In this document: in pieces, positions 42,300-51,555 of the stretch
How the letters are laid out: each line of letters begins with the position of its first letter
Numbering within the stretch: position 1 is the first letter of the stretch
DNA from: Halobellus inordinatus
GTDB taxonomy: Archaea; Halobacteriota; Halobacteria; Halobacteriales; Haloferacaceae
Assembly: GCF_024464655.1 (NCBI RefSeq)
Contig: NZ_JANHAV010000004.1
Span: 124,001 to 188,000, forward strand
Length of the DNA: 64,000 nucleotides
Reading direction: 5' to 3'
Notes under the pieces: model-generated
Told to the model about the DNA's origin: nothing
What the model saw: the letters and a program-made list of their open reading frames with translations, nothing else
The model's database searches: none
Translations under genes and position numbers: made by a program

Positions 42300-43547
42300 A
42301 TGGTCTCACTGTTGCTGATCGCTGGAATCGCCGTAGCAGTGTTCGTGGGGTTCAATATCGGCGGTTCATCGACAGGCGTAGCATTCGGGCCCGCGGTCGG
42401 TTCGCGTCTCACTCGGAAAGCGACTGCCGCGGCGCTGTTCGTCGGGTTCTCATTCCTCGGTGCGTGGACCGTCGGTCGAAATGTCATCACGACTATGAGC
42501 AGCAGTATCGTTCCAGCGGTCCAGTTCACGCCCGTCGCGAGCGTCGTCGTCCTGTTCTTCACTGGACTTTCGTTGCTCGTGTCGAATCTGTACGGTGTTC
42601 CGGCCTCGACGTCGATGACGGCCGTCGGAGCTATCGTCGGACTGGGCCTTGCATCGGGGACGCTCAACCAGGCGCTGATGTTCGTCATCGTCTCGGCGTG
42701 GATTGTCGCACCGCTGTTGAGTTTCGTTGTAGGACTCGTGACCGGACGGTACATCTATCCGTATCTCGATCGCTACGTCGCATTCACGGAGTTCGATCTT
42801 CACTTCATCCAACTCGATCGCTCGGGGATGATTCCACGCCCGTACTTGAACAACAATGCCACCCTGCAGGACATCGTCGGGTCGCTCTCGGTAATTCTCA
42901 TTGCCTGCTATATGGCCTTTTCTGCGGGCGCCTCGAATGCGGCGAACGCTGTCGCCCCGCTTGTTGGCTCGGGCGGGTCGCTCACGGTTGATCAGGGAAT
43001 CCTACTCGCGGTGGCGGCTTTCGGGGTGGGCAGTTTCACCATCGCTCGCCGCACGCTGGAGACGGTGGGCGACGACATTACCGAACTCCCGATCCTCGCA
43101 TCACTCATTGTCTCCGTGGTGGGCGCGACGGTCATCACGATGCTGTCCTACCTCGGCATCCCTGCGAGTCTCGCAGTGAGTACGACCTCGACGATCATCG
43201 GACTCGGCTGGGGGCGAGCGAGTCGGGCGGCGACACTGGCGGAGCTAGCGACGCCGAAACCCAGGCCTGCGGCGGAGGACGTCGAGATCGCCACGGGGGC
43301 GTTGGCCACGTCACGGGACGAGGAGGTACCCGCTAGTCCAACGATCGGGGATATCGCTCGACACGAAGCGCCGGCGGAGAAGCCAGCGGAGATACCGGAG
43401 GTGCCAGAGGTTGGCGAAAAGGGGTCGGTCGACCTCGATCAAAAGAGCCTCTTCGACCCGGCGGCGGCCAAACGCATCGTTTCGATGTGGGTCTTGACGC
43501 CCTCGCTGGCGGTGGGCGCCTCCTATCCCGTGTTTCTGCTCTTGTAG
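42300..43547 (+). CDS. PiT-family inorganic phosphate transporter
   Basis: A 415-residue membrane protein. PiT signatures occur in both halves: GFNIGGSSTGVAFGPAVGSR near the N-terminus and AFSAGASNAANAVAPLVGSG in the second half, with about 10 helices. A long acidic, Pro-rich cytosolic loop (about 315-385) precedes a last helix. PiT carriers are low-affinity phosphate (metal-phosphate) symporters. No PhoU-like gene is adjacent. Copy number and redundancy cannot be judged from this window. Confidence 0.85.
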   Translation: MVSLLLIAGIAVAVFVGFNIGGSSTGVAFGPAVGSRLTRKATAAALFVGFSFLGAWTVGRNVITTMSSSIVPAVQFTPVASVVVLFFTGLSLLVSNLYGVPASTSMTAVGAIVGLGLASGTLNQALMFVIVSAWIVAPLLSFVVGLVTGRYIYPYLDRYVAFTEFDLHFIQLDRSGMIPRPYLNNNATLQDIVGSLSVILIACYMAFSAGASNAANAVAPLVGSGGSLTVDQGILLAVAAFGVGSFTIARRTLETVGDDITELPILASLIVSVVGATVITMLSYLGIPASLAVSTTSTIIGLGWGRASRAATLAELATPKPRPAAEDVEIATGALATSRDEEVPASPTIGDIARHEAPAEKPAEIPEVPEVGEKGSVDLDQKSLFDPAAAKRIVSMWVLTPSLAVGASYPVFLLL

Positions 43548-43803
43548 TGTGACTCGCTAGGATCTCTTCGTGAAGCAGTTACCGCTCAGAACCCATATTG
43601 CTAGTAGTTGAGACGATAGTACTACTTGCACGTCTTCATTCCGAAGGCTCGCACGGGAACGCAGCACTTCCATTCAACGAGGTCCAGCAGTCGAGGTCCC
43701 TTCGAGAATAGATCCGTGGCTATCGTTGTGAGCTCTGTTTCTCTTACGACACCAACAATATTGCTAGCAGCAGGGTTTCGACGCGAGATCCGACGACCAC
43801 AAA
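43548..43803. other. Spacer before the zinc-type ABC operon
   Basis: No gene seen. The right part becomes AT-rich and leads into the operator and TATA box. Confidence 0.4.
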
Positions 43804-43819
43804 ATTAGATTCATCTAAT
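43804..43819. promoter_or_regulatory. Operator palindrome of the metal ABC operon
   Basis: ATTAGAT-TC-ATCTAAT is a perfect inverted repeat with 7-bp arms about 25 bases upstream of a TATA box (CTATATATTT, 43841-43850), itself about 29 bases before the ATG at 43874. The position fits control by a metal-dependent repressor or activator, for example of the DtxR/SirR class. The cognate protein is not in this window. Confidence 0.55.
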
Positions 43820-43873
43820 CTCTATTTTTGATGCAAACTACTATATATTTTGCCGCACACCGACTAGCCGACA

Positions 43874-44968
43874 ATGAATGACACGGGACAGTCGCAACCG
43901 AAGTACAGCGTCTCACGCAGAAGAGCCATTACTGGGGGTACAGGACTTCTCGCCGCTAGCCTCGCCGGATGTACTGGTAGGTCCAGCAGCAACGATACCG
44001 AACCTACGAACGGCTCAGGAAACGATGGCGCGAATGGCGACGGCCCTGCCGTCGCAGTTGCGTCCTTTTTCAGTTTCTACGACTTTGCTCGGAATATCGT
44101 CGACGGGACGCCCATCCAAGTGAACAATCTCGTTCCGACCGGACTGCACGGTCACGGGTGGGAGCCGAACGCGAGCGTCACGAAAGACATCATCGAAGCG
44201 GATGCGTTCCTCCACGTGGGTCCGGGATTCCAGCCGTGGGCCGACCGTGCGATTCAGACGCTCAAAGACGACGACGTCGACACGCAATTGATCAACGTCC
44301 GCGAGGGCGTCGAACTGGTCGATCTCGCGGCGACTCTGGACCCCGAGGAGGAAGGCGTCGGGAAGCAACAGGGTAAAGATCCGCACTTCTGGCTTGATCC
44401 CGACCGGGCGACGGAATCGGTCGACAACATCGCCGATGGATTCGCCAGACTCGCTCCCGACCATGAACGGTCGCTCCAAGCGAACGCCGAGACGTACAAA
44501 TCCGACGTCCTCGAACAAATTGATCAGGACTACCAGTCCATCTTCGACGCGGCAGACCGAGATGTGGTGCAACTGGCGGCGCACAACGCCTTCCAGTACA
44601 TCGGCGTCACGTACGACGTACAGATGGTTCCACTTGTGACGAACCTCGCAGCCAGTGGCGACGTCAAGCCCTCGGACATCGCCGGTGCGAAGGAAGTCAT
44701 CAAGGAGAACGATATCCAGTACATCGCCAACGGTGTCTTCGAGTCGCGGAAGCCAGCGAAGCAACTACTCGATGAAACACAGGTTGAGGGGTACCTTCCT
44801 GTTACCCCGTACGCGGGGGTCCGAGAGGACTGGGTCGAGAACAACTGGGGGTACAAGGAAATCGCCTACAACATCAATATGCCCACGTTCGAGGTTGTGC
44901 TCGGCAACAAACAGCCCGAGGAAGCCGGTCCCGATGGCTGGGCAGACGAGTGGATGAACTTCGAGTGA
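43874..44968 (+). CDS. znuA: Metal (zinc-type) ABC transporter substrate-binding lipoprotein
   Basis: A 364-residue Tat lipoprotein: SRRRAITGGTGLLAASLAGC contains the twin arginines and lipobox Cys. The mature protein is a cluster A-I metal-binding protein (VASFFSFYDFARNI, LVPTGLHGHGWEPNAS with metal His, KDPHFWLDP with a second His, VVQLAAHNAFQYIGV with a third). The histidine pattern fits zinc or manganese. The usual His-rich loop is replaced by a short acidic stretch (DPEEEGVGKQQG). It is the first gene of the operon. Confidence 0.9.
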   Translation: MNDTGQSQPKYSVSRRRAITGGTGLLAASLAGCTGRSSSNDTEPTNGSGNDGANGDGPAVAVASFFSFYDFARNIVDGTPIQVNNLVPTGLHGHGWEPNASVTKDIIEADAFLHVGPGFQPWADRAIQTLKDDDVDTQLINVREGVELVDLAATLDPEEEGVGKQQGKDPHFWLDPDRATESVDNIADGFARLAPDHERSLQANAETYKSDVLEQIDQDYQSIFDAADRDVVQLAAHNAFQYIGVTYDVQMVPLVTNLAASGDVKPSDIAGAKEVIKENDIQYIANGVFESRKPAKQLLDETQVEGYLPVTPYAGVREDWVENNWGYKEIAYNINMPTFEVVLGNKQPEEAGPDGWADEWMNFE

Positions 44969-44975
44969 ACCTCTA

Positions 44976-45764
44976 ATGCGCACACAAACCTCTGCGAGTC
45001 CCACGAGTTCGGGAACGGCAAGCAGCACCGAGTCGGCCATCGAACTATCCGATGTCGACTTCGGATACACATCTTCCCCGGTCGTCGAGGAGATCTCGCT
45101 TCGGATCGACCCCGGCGAGTACGTTGCGGTCGTCGGTCCGAACGGGTCGGGGAAATCGACGCTGATGCAGTTGATGTTAGGGTTGCTCCGACCGGACGAG
45201 GGAGTTGCTCGGCTCTTTGGCGAATCCGCGCATCAGTTCGACGACGGCGAGCGGATCGGCTACGTCGCCCAGCATGCCAGCGCCTCGAAAGAGATGCCGA
45301 TCACCGTCCGCGAAGTCGTAAAGATGGGTCGGTTTCCGCATGTCGGCTTTGGTCGCCTCTCCAGTGAGGACTGGGATATCGTAGACCGGGCGCTTGATAC
45401 GGTCGGTATGGCGGCGTTTTCCAATCGTCGTGTGACACAGTTGTCGGGCGGTCAGCGCCAGCGGGCATTCATCGCCCGTGCGCTCGCCAGCGAGGCCGAC
45501 CTGCTCGTCCTCGACGAGCCGACTGTCGGGGTCGATATGGAATCAGTTGAGGCGTTCTACAATCTCTTGGGTTCACTGAACAGCGACGGTATCACGGTCC
45601 TGCTCATCGAACACGACTTGGGCGCAGTTACCGAACACACCGACCGCGTCATCTGTCTCAACCGGGAGATCTACTTCGACGGATCAGCCAACGAGTTCGT
45701 CGAGAGTGACGCCCTGGCTCGCGCATTTGGCACCACAGCGGATCTGCTGGGTGGCTCTCGATGA
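44976..45764 (+). CDS. znuC: Metal ABC transporter ATP-binding protein
   Basis: A 262-residue ATPase with Walker A VVGPNGSGKST, Q-loop GYVAQHAS, signature QLSGGQRQRAFIARAL and Walker B LLVLDEPTVGVD, then the H-loop in LLIEHDLGA. It starts 7 bases after the binding-protein gene and overlaps the permease start by 4 bases. It energises metal import with the adjacent permease. Confidence 0.9.
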   Translation: MRTQTSASPTSSGTASSTESAIELSDVDFGYTSSPVVEEISLRIDPGEYVAVVGPNGSGKSTLMQLMLGLLRPDEGVARLFGESAHQFDDGERIGYVAQHASASKEMPITVREVVKMGRFPHVGFGRLSSEDWDIVDRALDTVGMAAFSNRRVTQLSGGQRQRAFIARALASEADLLVLDEPTVGVDMESVEAFYNLLGSLNSDGITVLLIEHDLGAVTEHTDRVICLNREIYFDGSANEFVESDALARAFGTTADLLGGSR

Positions 45765-46771
45765 CTTACCTATCTGCTGTTCCGCTTCAAGCGGGGCTGT
45801 TGGACGGTGTGTTCGGTCCATTTTACTGGTTCCTGAATTACTGGTCGGAGGTTATGTCGTGGGTTGCCGGCCAGACAGGCCTCGAAATACTCCAGTACGG
45901 CTTTATGCACCGGGCAATCTTGGTCGGTCTCTGTATCGGGGTGATGGCACCCCTGATCGGGACGTTCCTCGTTCACCGGCAGCTGGCGCTGATCGGTGAC
46001 GCACTCGCCCACACTGGCTTTGCTGGTGTCGCTGTGGGATTATTCCTCAACGCGGTCCTCGAGCTCGGTGTCTCGCCATATCTGACTGCAGTCGTCGTTT
46101 CGATGATCGCGGCCCTGTTCATCGAACTCATTTCGGAGGCGACAGACGCTTACAATGACGTTTCGATGGCAATTGTGCTCTCGACGGGCTTCGCGTTGGG
46201 GACGGTCCTGATCAGCATCAACGCCGGTGGGCTCGCCGTCGGCGTGAATCAGTTCCTCTTCGGGAACCTCGCGACGGTCTCGCAGGACAGTGCAGCGATA
46301 CTCCTGCTGTTATTCGTCATCGTCATCGGCGTAGTCGGGCTGACGCGCAACCAATTACTGTACGTCACCTTCGACGAGACGGCAGCAGCTGTGTCTGGCC
46401 TCTCGGTCAGTTGGTACAACCGCATTATGGTGTTGTTGACAGCGATGGTCGTGGTCGGCGCAATGCAGATTATGGGAGTCATCCTCGTGGCCGCGATGCT
46501 CGTCGTGCCCGTCGCTGGCGCGTCACAGGTCTCTCGGAGCTTCAACGAATCGATACTCGTGTCGGTCGTCCTCGCCGAACTGGCCGTTATCCTCGGCATC
46601 GGTGTCTCCTACTATGCCGAGGCGACTGCTGGGGGCGTGATCGTCCTGCTCGCAGTCGCGATCTACGTGGCCGCCGTCGTGCTCGGAAAACTACAGGCGG
46701 CCTCCGGTGAGGAAGACACCCCTGAGATGGGCAGCATCGACGTAAGCGACGCCAAACCAAGTGACGACTGA
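45761..46771 (+). CDS. znuB: Metal ABC transporter permease
   Basis: A 336-residue ABC-3 family permease with about 8-9 helices. Typical motifs are RAILVGLCIGVMAPLIGTF, HRQLALIGDALAHTGFAGVA and the cytosolic loop near AVSGLSVSWYNRIM. The ATG overlaps the end of the ATPase gene (ATGA). The last 25 residues are acidic and disordered. It is the third gene of the zinc-type operon. Confidence 0.9.
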   Translation: MTYLSAVPLQAGLLDGVFGPFYWFLNYWSEVMSWVAGQTGLEILQYGFMHRAILVGLCIGVMAPLIGTFLVHRQLALIGDALAHTGFAGVAVGLFLNAVLELGVSPYLTAVVVSMIAALFIELISEATDAYNDVSMAIVLSTGFALGTVLISINAGGLAVGVNQFLFGNLATVSQDSAAILLLLFVIVIGVVGLTRNQLLYVTFDETAAAVSGLSVSWYNRIMVLLTAMVVVGAMQIMGVILVAAMLVVPVAGASQVSRSFNESILVSVVLAELAVILGIGVSYYAEATAGGVIVLLAVAIYVAAVVLGKLQAASGEEDTPEMGSIDVSDAKPSDD

Positions 46772-46942
46772 CGACCTTCCACAACGAACCTGTGCGGTGA
46801 CTCGCGAACTAAACCGCTCGAAACACGGCCGCGGCATCCAAGAGAACACACAACACAGGTGGTTTCCTCCGTGTAGTACTCTGCATCTGGAGTCCCGACG
46901 ACTTACCAGCCTTGAGAACGAAGCCGTATTCAGAAGTTCAGT

Positions 46943-47371
46943 ATGGACTCTAGAGAACCTGGCCCTCCTCGAGGAGAGGAGCCTCCTGGCACGCCGCCAG
47001 TACCCTGTGCTGCTTGCGAGGCGGCACTGCAGTCGCCGGCACAGCAGTACCTCTCGTTTTTGTTGCTCGATCAGTTCACGATTCCTGTCGCCGGATGCGA
47101 GGAGCACCTAGAACAGTTCGCGAGCACGTGTGGGTATACGACGGACGACACTGCAGAGCTCATCGCTCATCGACCTGCAGGGGGTGTCAGCTGCCCGAGT
47201 TGCCACCTCGCGCCTTATAATCTACACCACCCCGTTATTCCGGTCGGCACTGGCGCTGTGAGTATCCTCGCCTGTCCAGAACACCAATCCGAGATCATCA
47301 ATCGTTTCCAAGCCGGACTCGACACACAACAGCAAATCACGACGTCGCTTCAGACTTCCGAGATGAGATAG
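46943..47371 (+). CDS. CxxC/zinc-binding protein after the metal importer
   Basis: A 142-residue protein. Cys pairs occur in PVPCAACEAAL, SCPSCHLAP and LACPEHQSE, with further Cys/His in VAGCEEHLEQF and STCGY. This suggests two zinc knuckles or a treble-clef-like fold. Pro/Gly-rich N-terminus, no signal peptide. The family is not recognised. Lying 171 bases after the metal ABC operon in the same direction, it might be a metal-storage or metal-sensing protein, which is inference. Confidence 0.65.
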   Translation: MDSREPGPPRGEEPPGTPPVPCAACEAALQSPAQQYLSFLLLDQFTIPVAGCEEHLEQFASTCGYTTDDTAELIAHRPAGGVSCPSCHLAPYNLHHPVIPVGTGAVSILACPEHQSEIINRFQAGLDTQQQITTSLQTSEMR

Positions 47372-47534
47372 TTTCTGCGGCGACCACAAGTGGATGCTGC
47401 TCCGTTGGTTGTGGGCCAGAGAAAGGCGTATGACAGCACGACTACCGTCCGCGGATCGATGCTTACAGAGAGAGCCTTTCACATCGTTTGTGGCGTGGTG
47501 TACCGAGTGCCGGCAACGTAGAGACCGCCGATTA

Positions 47535-47583
47535 CGGCACCCCGTGGGTGCCAATATGATTCACGAACTGCTGTCCGACAGTA
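47535..47583. repeat. 79-bp inverted-repeat element, copy 5 (left part lost)
   Basis: Centre GGCACCCCGTGGGTGCC and the whole right arm CTGTCCGACAGTA are intact and followed by TGA. The left arm and its flank are missing, so this copy is a relic. It lies in a 370-bp spacer that otherwise holds only the TATA-like TTATATCAC about 30 bases before 47742. Confidence 0.8.
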
Positions 47584-47741
47584 TGAGCGAACCCAGAACT
47601 GTCGGCGGGATCTCCGAGTGGTACAGCACGTCCTCGACAGTCCATCCCTGGTGAGACTTCCTGACGCGGCGCGAATACATCTACTGCAGCCACAAACATC
47701 TTCAGGTCTTATATCACTCCATTGACCCGAGAGAGGCCAAT

Positions 47742-48134
47742 ATGCGTATCCAGCCCGCCCATCCGACATTTGTTTCGATAAACCGGGTGAAAAACTTCGG
47801 ATCTTTTGCGCGTCCAGCACGAATCAGAACTGTGGAGTACGAAATCGGGCCGGAGGAATCGGTCAGCACAGCCGTCGTACGCGCGGTGAGCGCAGTTGTT
47901 GGCTGTGAAACACACTCTCTCCGACCGCTGGCGGATGTCATCGATCCGACTGCGTTAGATACGTTGTTCGACCCGCAGTACGACGGTACACCTCGGACAG
48001 GCGGACGCCTCTCGTTCGTTTACAACGATTGTTGCATCACGATTGACAATGGTGAGTATCTCACTCTCCAGTTGCTCGAAGACCGTATCTGCGATGAACG
48101 CGATCACGAACTCTCTGACAGTTGCGTCCGCTGA
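47742..48134 (+). CDS. HalOD1 output-domain protein
   Basis: A 130-residue protein. The C-terminal 85 residues are HalOD1: STAVVRAVSAVVGCETHSL, PLADVIDPTALDTLFDPQY, then LSFVYNDCCITIDNGEYLTL. The N-terminal 35 residues are basic and unassigned. It is convergent with a TrmB gene 30 bases away. Single-domain HalOD1 proteins are presumed signalling outputs. Confidence 0.8.
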   Translation: MRIQPAHPTFVSINRVKNFGSFARPARIRTVEYEIGPEESVSTAVVRAVSAVVGCETHSLRPLADVIDPTALDTLFDPQYDGTPRTGGRLSFVYNDCCITIDNGEYLTLQLLEDRICDERDHELSDSCVR

Positions 48135-48164
48135 CGGAGTAGCTAACAGTCGCTCGTCGGGGGA

Positions 48165-48968
48165 TTACTGCTTGGGGTCACGGGCGGTCAACAACCCCTG
48201 TGCCATAAGTCGCCGGGAGATTACGACCAGGCCATTCCCGAATCCTTCACCGAATATCGCTTGTTCTTCTTTGCTGCCGGGCATAATCGAGCTTACGAGG
48301 ATCGCCGAGCGGTCGACCAGAAGGAGCCTACCGATTGCCGTCTCGTCTTCGGTAACGTTCTCGCCGTGTAGCCACTCTAGGCCAGAAATGAACGTCGTGG
48401 CGTCCGGCACGGCCGTCTGGATCTGCTCTTGAAGCGACTCCGTCAGCGCGCCGATGAGAAGGTCGACCCCGTTACCGACGTCGTTGAGTCTGGCAACGAG
48501 ATCCTCGGTCAGCAGTGACTCGTCGCCGACGACGAGAACGACCTCCTCGGCCGCGTCCTCGATGAGTTGGTCCGTCCGATTTTCGATCGCGTCCCGCCCA
48601 GACATCGCCCATATCTGCTGGACAGGCGTCTCGTCGTCCTGCTCGATGATTTCGACCGTGTCCAGCGCATCGTGGAGTCGCTCGACGCGGTCTTCGTACT
48701 GGTCGCGCAGGGTCTCGGTCGCCTCGTCGAGCGGAACCGCCCGGAACTGCTGCGGGCTCGAATGCTGGATCTCGACGAGACCTTGTGCCTCCAGTACTCG
48801 AATCGCGTCGTATACCCGTGTTCGCGGAACCTCTGTCATCTCACTCAATTGCTTCGCTGTACCCGTGTGGAGACGGGACAAGCCAACGAAGCATCGCGCC
48901 TCGTATTCTTTCAAGCCGAGTTGCTGGAGGACTTCGATTCCTTCCTCCAGACTATTATTATTGGTCAT
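48165..48968 (-). CDS. TrmB-family transcription regulator
   Basis: A 267-residue protein from MTNNNSLEEG (ATG 48968). The N-terminal winged helix (LQQLGLKEYEARCFVGLSRL, LSEMTEVPRTRVYDAIRVLEAQGLVEI with parts omitted) is followed by a coiled coil and a C-terminal phospholipase-D-like ligand domain (WAMSGRDAIENRTDQLIEDA, VLVVGDESLLTEDLVARL). TrmB proteins control sugar and central metabolism genes or act on stress genes. It is divergent from a second TrmB gene at 49351, of which it is a distant paralogue. Confidence 0.9.
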   Translation of the reverse strand: MTNNNSLEEGIEVLQQLGLKEYEARCFVGLSRLHTGTAKQLSEMTEVPRTRVYDAIRVLEAQGLVEIQHSSPQQFRAVPLDEATETLRDQYEDRVERLHDALDTVEIIEQDDETPVQQIWAMSGRDAIENRTDQLIEDAAEEVVLVVGDESLLTEDLVARLNDVGNGVDLLIGALTESLQEQIQTAVPDATTFISGLEWLHGENVTEDETAIGRLLLVDRSAILVSSIMPGSKEEQAIFGEGFGNGLVVISRRLMAQGLLTARDPKQ

Positions 48969-49350
48969 GTGTCCCAACCTCACGGGGGAGTGCCCCAGTG
49001 ACTCTCTGATAATTTACTCCCGACACGGATAGGTATTGTCACTCCTTTCATAACGGCTAGTGCGGATGCGACGTGATACGGGCAATATAAGCGTCTGAAC
49101 TCGCCGCATAGATTGCCCTCTAGAATTTGTTGTGATGAATCTAGTTACAACAGATAACTCCAGATTTCACCGCGTGAGAGCACAAATAAACGGGAGATTA
49201 GAATAGTCACCCGTTTAATCACAAAAGAGATATACGGGGTGGAAGCTAAACTCTTCATCGGCACGCAGTCCAGTTCTGTGTCCCAACTACCGTACTGTTG
49301 CGTGTCGGCCCGGCCGCTCTCCGTGGCTGGGCTCACAATGACCCACATCG
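48969..49350. other. Divergent spacer between two TrmB genes
   Basis: No gene is seen. It is AT-richer around 49130-49220, with AAATAAACGG and similar runs, and should hold both promoters and possibly mutual operator sites. I could not define an exact palindrome. Confidence 0.45.
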
Positions 49351-50148
49351 ATGAGCAATGATCCAGTCGAAGACCCACAGACCGCCGCGATCGAGCAACT
49401 CGAACGGTTCGGGTTGAGTGCCTACGCCGCACGGACGTTCGTCGCGCTTGCGAGCCTCGGCACGGGGACAGCCAGAGACGTCAGCCAAGTGTCGGAGGTG
49501 CCGCGCACTCGAGTATACGACGCCATCGACGAGTTACACGACCGGGGACTCGTCGATATCCTCCAGTCGTCGCCTAAGCAGTTCTGGGCGATCTCCGCCG
49601 AAACCGCGAGTCGGACGTTCGAACACGAGCTACAGCACCGCACGGAAATCCTCCGGACGGCGCTGAGTGAACTCGAACCCATCGAACGACGGGCCGAACA
49701 GCGTGGCGTCTGGACAGTAAACGGGCAGACGGCGGTTACGGAACGGGTCCTGGAGTTCTTCTCCAACGCGGACGATGAAATCGTCTATATGACCGTCGAA
49801 GGGCTGCTTACCGAGGACCTGATCGAGGGGTTAGGTGAAGCCGCAGAGCGGGGCGTTTCGATCAAACTGGCCGGGGTGTCGACGGAGGTCCAGGAACGCA
49901 TTCAGGACGAGATCCCCGGCGCGACGATGTTCGAGTCGCTCTGGGTCTGGTCAGACACGTCGGCGGGACGGCTCATGATGGTCGACGGGCGAAAAACCCT
50001 CGTGAGCGCGCTCGTCAACGGCGCGGACGCGAGTCTGTCCGATCCGCGGTCGGAGACCGCCATCTGGGGCGAGGGTGACACGAACAGTCTGGTCGTGATT
50101 TTGAAGGCGATCTTCACCTGGCGACTCGACGCGGAGGAGCGAACTTGA
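49351..50148 (+). CDS. TrmB-family transcription regulator
   Basis: A 265-residue protein with the same plan as 48165-48968: winged helix (FGLSAYAARTFVALASLG, SEVPRTRVYDAIDELHDRG), coiled coil, then WTVNGQTAVTERVLEFF and VYMTVEGLLTEDLIEGLGEA. PRTRVYDAI is conserved between the two, as is the closing NSLVVI...IF. It probably forms a dimer. Together with the neighbour it may regulate this cluster or distant metabolic genes. Confidence 0.9.
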   Translation: MSNDPVEDPQTAAIEQLERFGLSAYAARTFVALASLGTGTARDVSQVSEVPRTRVYDAIDELHDRGLVDILQSSPKQFWAISAETASRTFEHELQHRTEILRTALSELEPIERRAEQRGVWTVNGQTAVTERVLEFFSNADDEIVYMTVEGLLTEDLIEGLGEAAERGVSIKLAGVSTEVQERIQDEIPGATMFESLWVWSDTSAGRLMMVDGRKTLVSALVNGADASLSDPRSETAIWGEGDTNSLVVILKAIFTWRLDAEERT

Positions 50149-50245
50149 CGGAATCCAATCCCCGTAGATAAACCATCCATATGAATCCATACCATCAGAA
50201 CCGACGTGGCCGGGTACCCGCATCAACGTACTGGCGGAATCACTC

Positions 50246-50575
50246 ATGACTACCTCCGATAGAGGGGAAGATCACGGCTCGGTTACCGACGCGGACGGTG
50301 ACATTCAGGCTGAGTACGACTGGTCGTCGGTAACCCCGAGTACAGCGGTCATCGAGACCGTCGCAATCGCGACGAACAGGGAGCCCACGGCACTCGAACC
50401 GTTGTACAAGTCAGTCGATGTGGACGCGTTAGATGCGCTGCTCGCTTCCGACGGGTTCCATTCGACTGGCAGAGTCACTACCGTTTCGTTCGCGTTCGCT
50501 GGCTATGATGTAACTGTTCAGAACAACGGGGTAGTCGTCGTCCAGCCGACCGAGCCGCGACACGAATCGGAGTAA
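50246..50575 (+). CDS. HalOD1 output-domain protein
   Basis: A 109-residue protein with TAVIETVAIATNREPTALEP, LYKSVDVDALDALLAS and VSFAFAGYDVTVQNNGVVVV matching HalOD1. A 30-residue acidic N-terminal tail precedes the domain. It lies about 100 bases after the second TrmB gene on the same strand and converges on the DUF7344 gene. Confidence 0.85.
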   Translation: MTTSDRGEDHGSVTDADGDIQAEYDWSSVTPSTAVIETVAIATNREPTALEPLYKSVDVDALDALLASDGFHSTGRVTTVSFAFAGYDVTVQNNGVVVVQPTEPRHESE

Positions 50576-50643
50576 CACCGGACGAATCCGATACCGAATC
50601 ATCGACTCGGAAGACTCGATGTCTCTCGTGGGAGACATTGACG

Positions 50644-50979
50644 TCAGGGACTCGGCAGCGACACTTCTTCAGGGAGCGAATCGAGTACTGTTTCGACCTG
50701 TTCGTCAGGGTGGTACCGGACGGCACCGGTTGTATGTTCGAACTCGACGACACCGTAGTCCGCTAACTTCGGCAGGTGGGAATGTTGGAGTTGGATGGCG
50801 AGTTCTTCACGGTCCTGCTGTGGACCGTTTTTGGAGTCGGAAGCTCGACTGGATATCTGCTCGACGAGGTCGTCGAACGTCGTGGTTCCGTTAGCCTCGT
50901 GGCGCAGGTGGTGAATGATCCGACGTCGATGCTGGTCGGCAACGAGCTGGAGACACCTGTCGAGATCGTGGTTCGTCAT
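50644..50979 (-). CDS. DUF7344-type winged-helix regulator
   Basis: A 111-residue protein: CLQLVADQHRRRIIHHLRHE (helix 1-2), DDLVEQI, then LAIQLQHSHLPKLADYGVVE and a wing FEHTTGAVRYHP. This is the DUF7344 pattern found in many haloarchaeal single-domain regulators. DNA binding is expected; the target is unknown. AT-rich spacer upstream (51020-51150) carries no gene. Confidence 0.85.
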   Translation of the reverse strand: MTNHDLDRCLQLVADQHRRRIIHHLRHEANGTTTFDDLVEQISSRASDSKNGPQQDREELAIQLQHSHLPKLADYGVVEFEHTTGAVRYHPDEQVETVLDSLPEEVSLPSP

Positions 50980-51221
50980 AATACACTACTCTCTACCGAG
51001 GTCGATCAATTATGCCGATTTTTACACGTGAGAAAATTTTGATTATGTGAGTTACACTCACTGAGTGCACATATCTGCAGTAGTAGTACATTGATCGTCG
51101 TAGGCTCTCGAAGCCTACGTCACTCAGTTAATCAAAAAATGTCTACTCGTTAAAATGTCGTTACTTGATTCAGTGGGAGAGCGTTCGTTCCGGTATCCGC
51201 TCATCAGCGGAGAGATCACAT

Positions 51222-51512
51222 ATGGTACGAAATCCGTTCCGATCGCGTCGAAAAACGCGGCGCCGAGCACGAGAAGCGGTTGACGCCGAGAAGGCGAAAA
51301 ACGTTCTTTCGGAAGCCGCCGAGGAAGATGTCGAGCCAGATGCTGAGGCTGCAGAGGCACTGAGAGAGGCGGCAGCCGAGGAAACAGCCGAAGTCGCCGA
51401 ATCGGCGGCGCGCCGCGCCCGCCGCCGCGGTCGAAAAAACATCACTTCCGAGGACGTTGCACAGGCGAACGAACGACATCAAGACCGCGAAGAACGTGGA
51501 CGGCGCCGATAA
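51222..51512 (+). CDS. Histone-fold-like small protein with basic N-terminus
   Basis: A 96-residue reading from ATG 51222 (MVRNPFRSRRKTRRRAREA); a start at 51165 is possible. The residue pattern from about 32 to 85 follows an archaeal histone fold: VEPDAEAAEALREAAAEE, TAEVAESAARRARRRGRK, NITSEDVAQANERHQ, corresponding to helix 1/loop, the long helix 2, the RK(T/N) loop 2 and the T-x-ED helix 3. Arg-rich tails at both ends are unusual for salt-adapted proteins and suggest DNA binding. Haloarchaeal histones normally carry two fused folds, so a single fold with basic tails is notable. Followed by two small zinc-ribbon genes. Confidence 0.65.
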   Translation: MVRNPFRSRRKTRRRAREAVDAEKAKNVLSEAAEEDVEPDAEAAEALREAAAEETAEVAESAARRARRRGRKNITSEDVAQANERHQDREERGRRR

Positions 51513-51555
51513 CGACCAATCACATCCCCGTCAGGTCCTCCCGAGCGACTAAACG

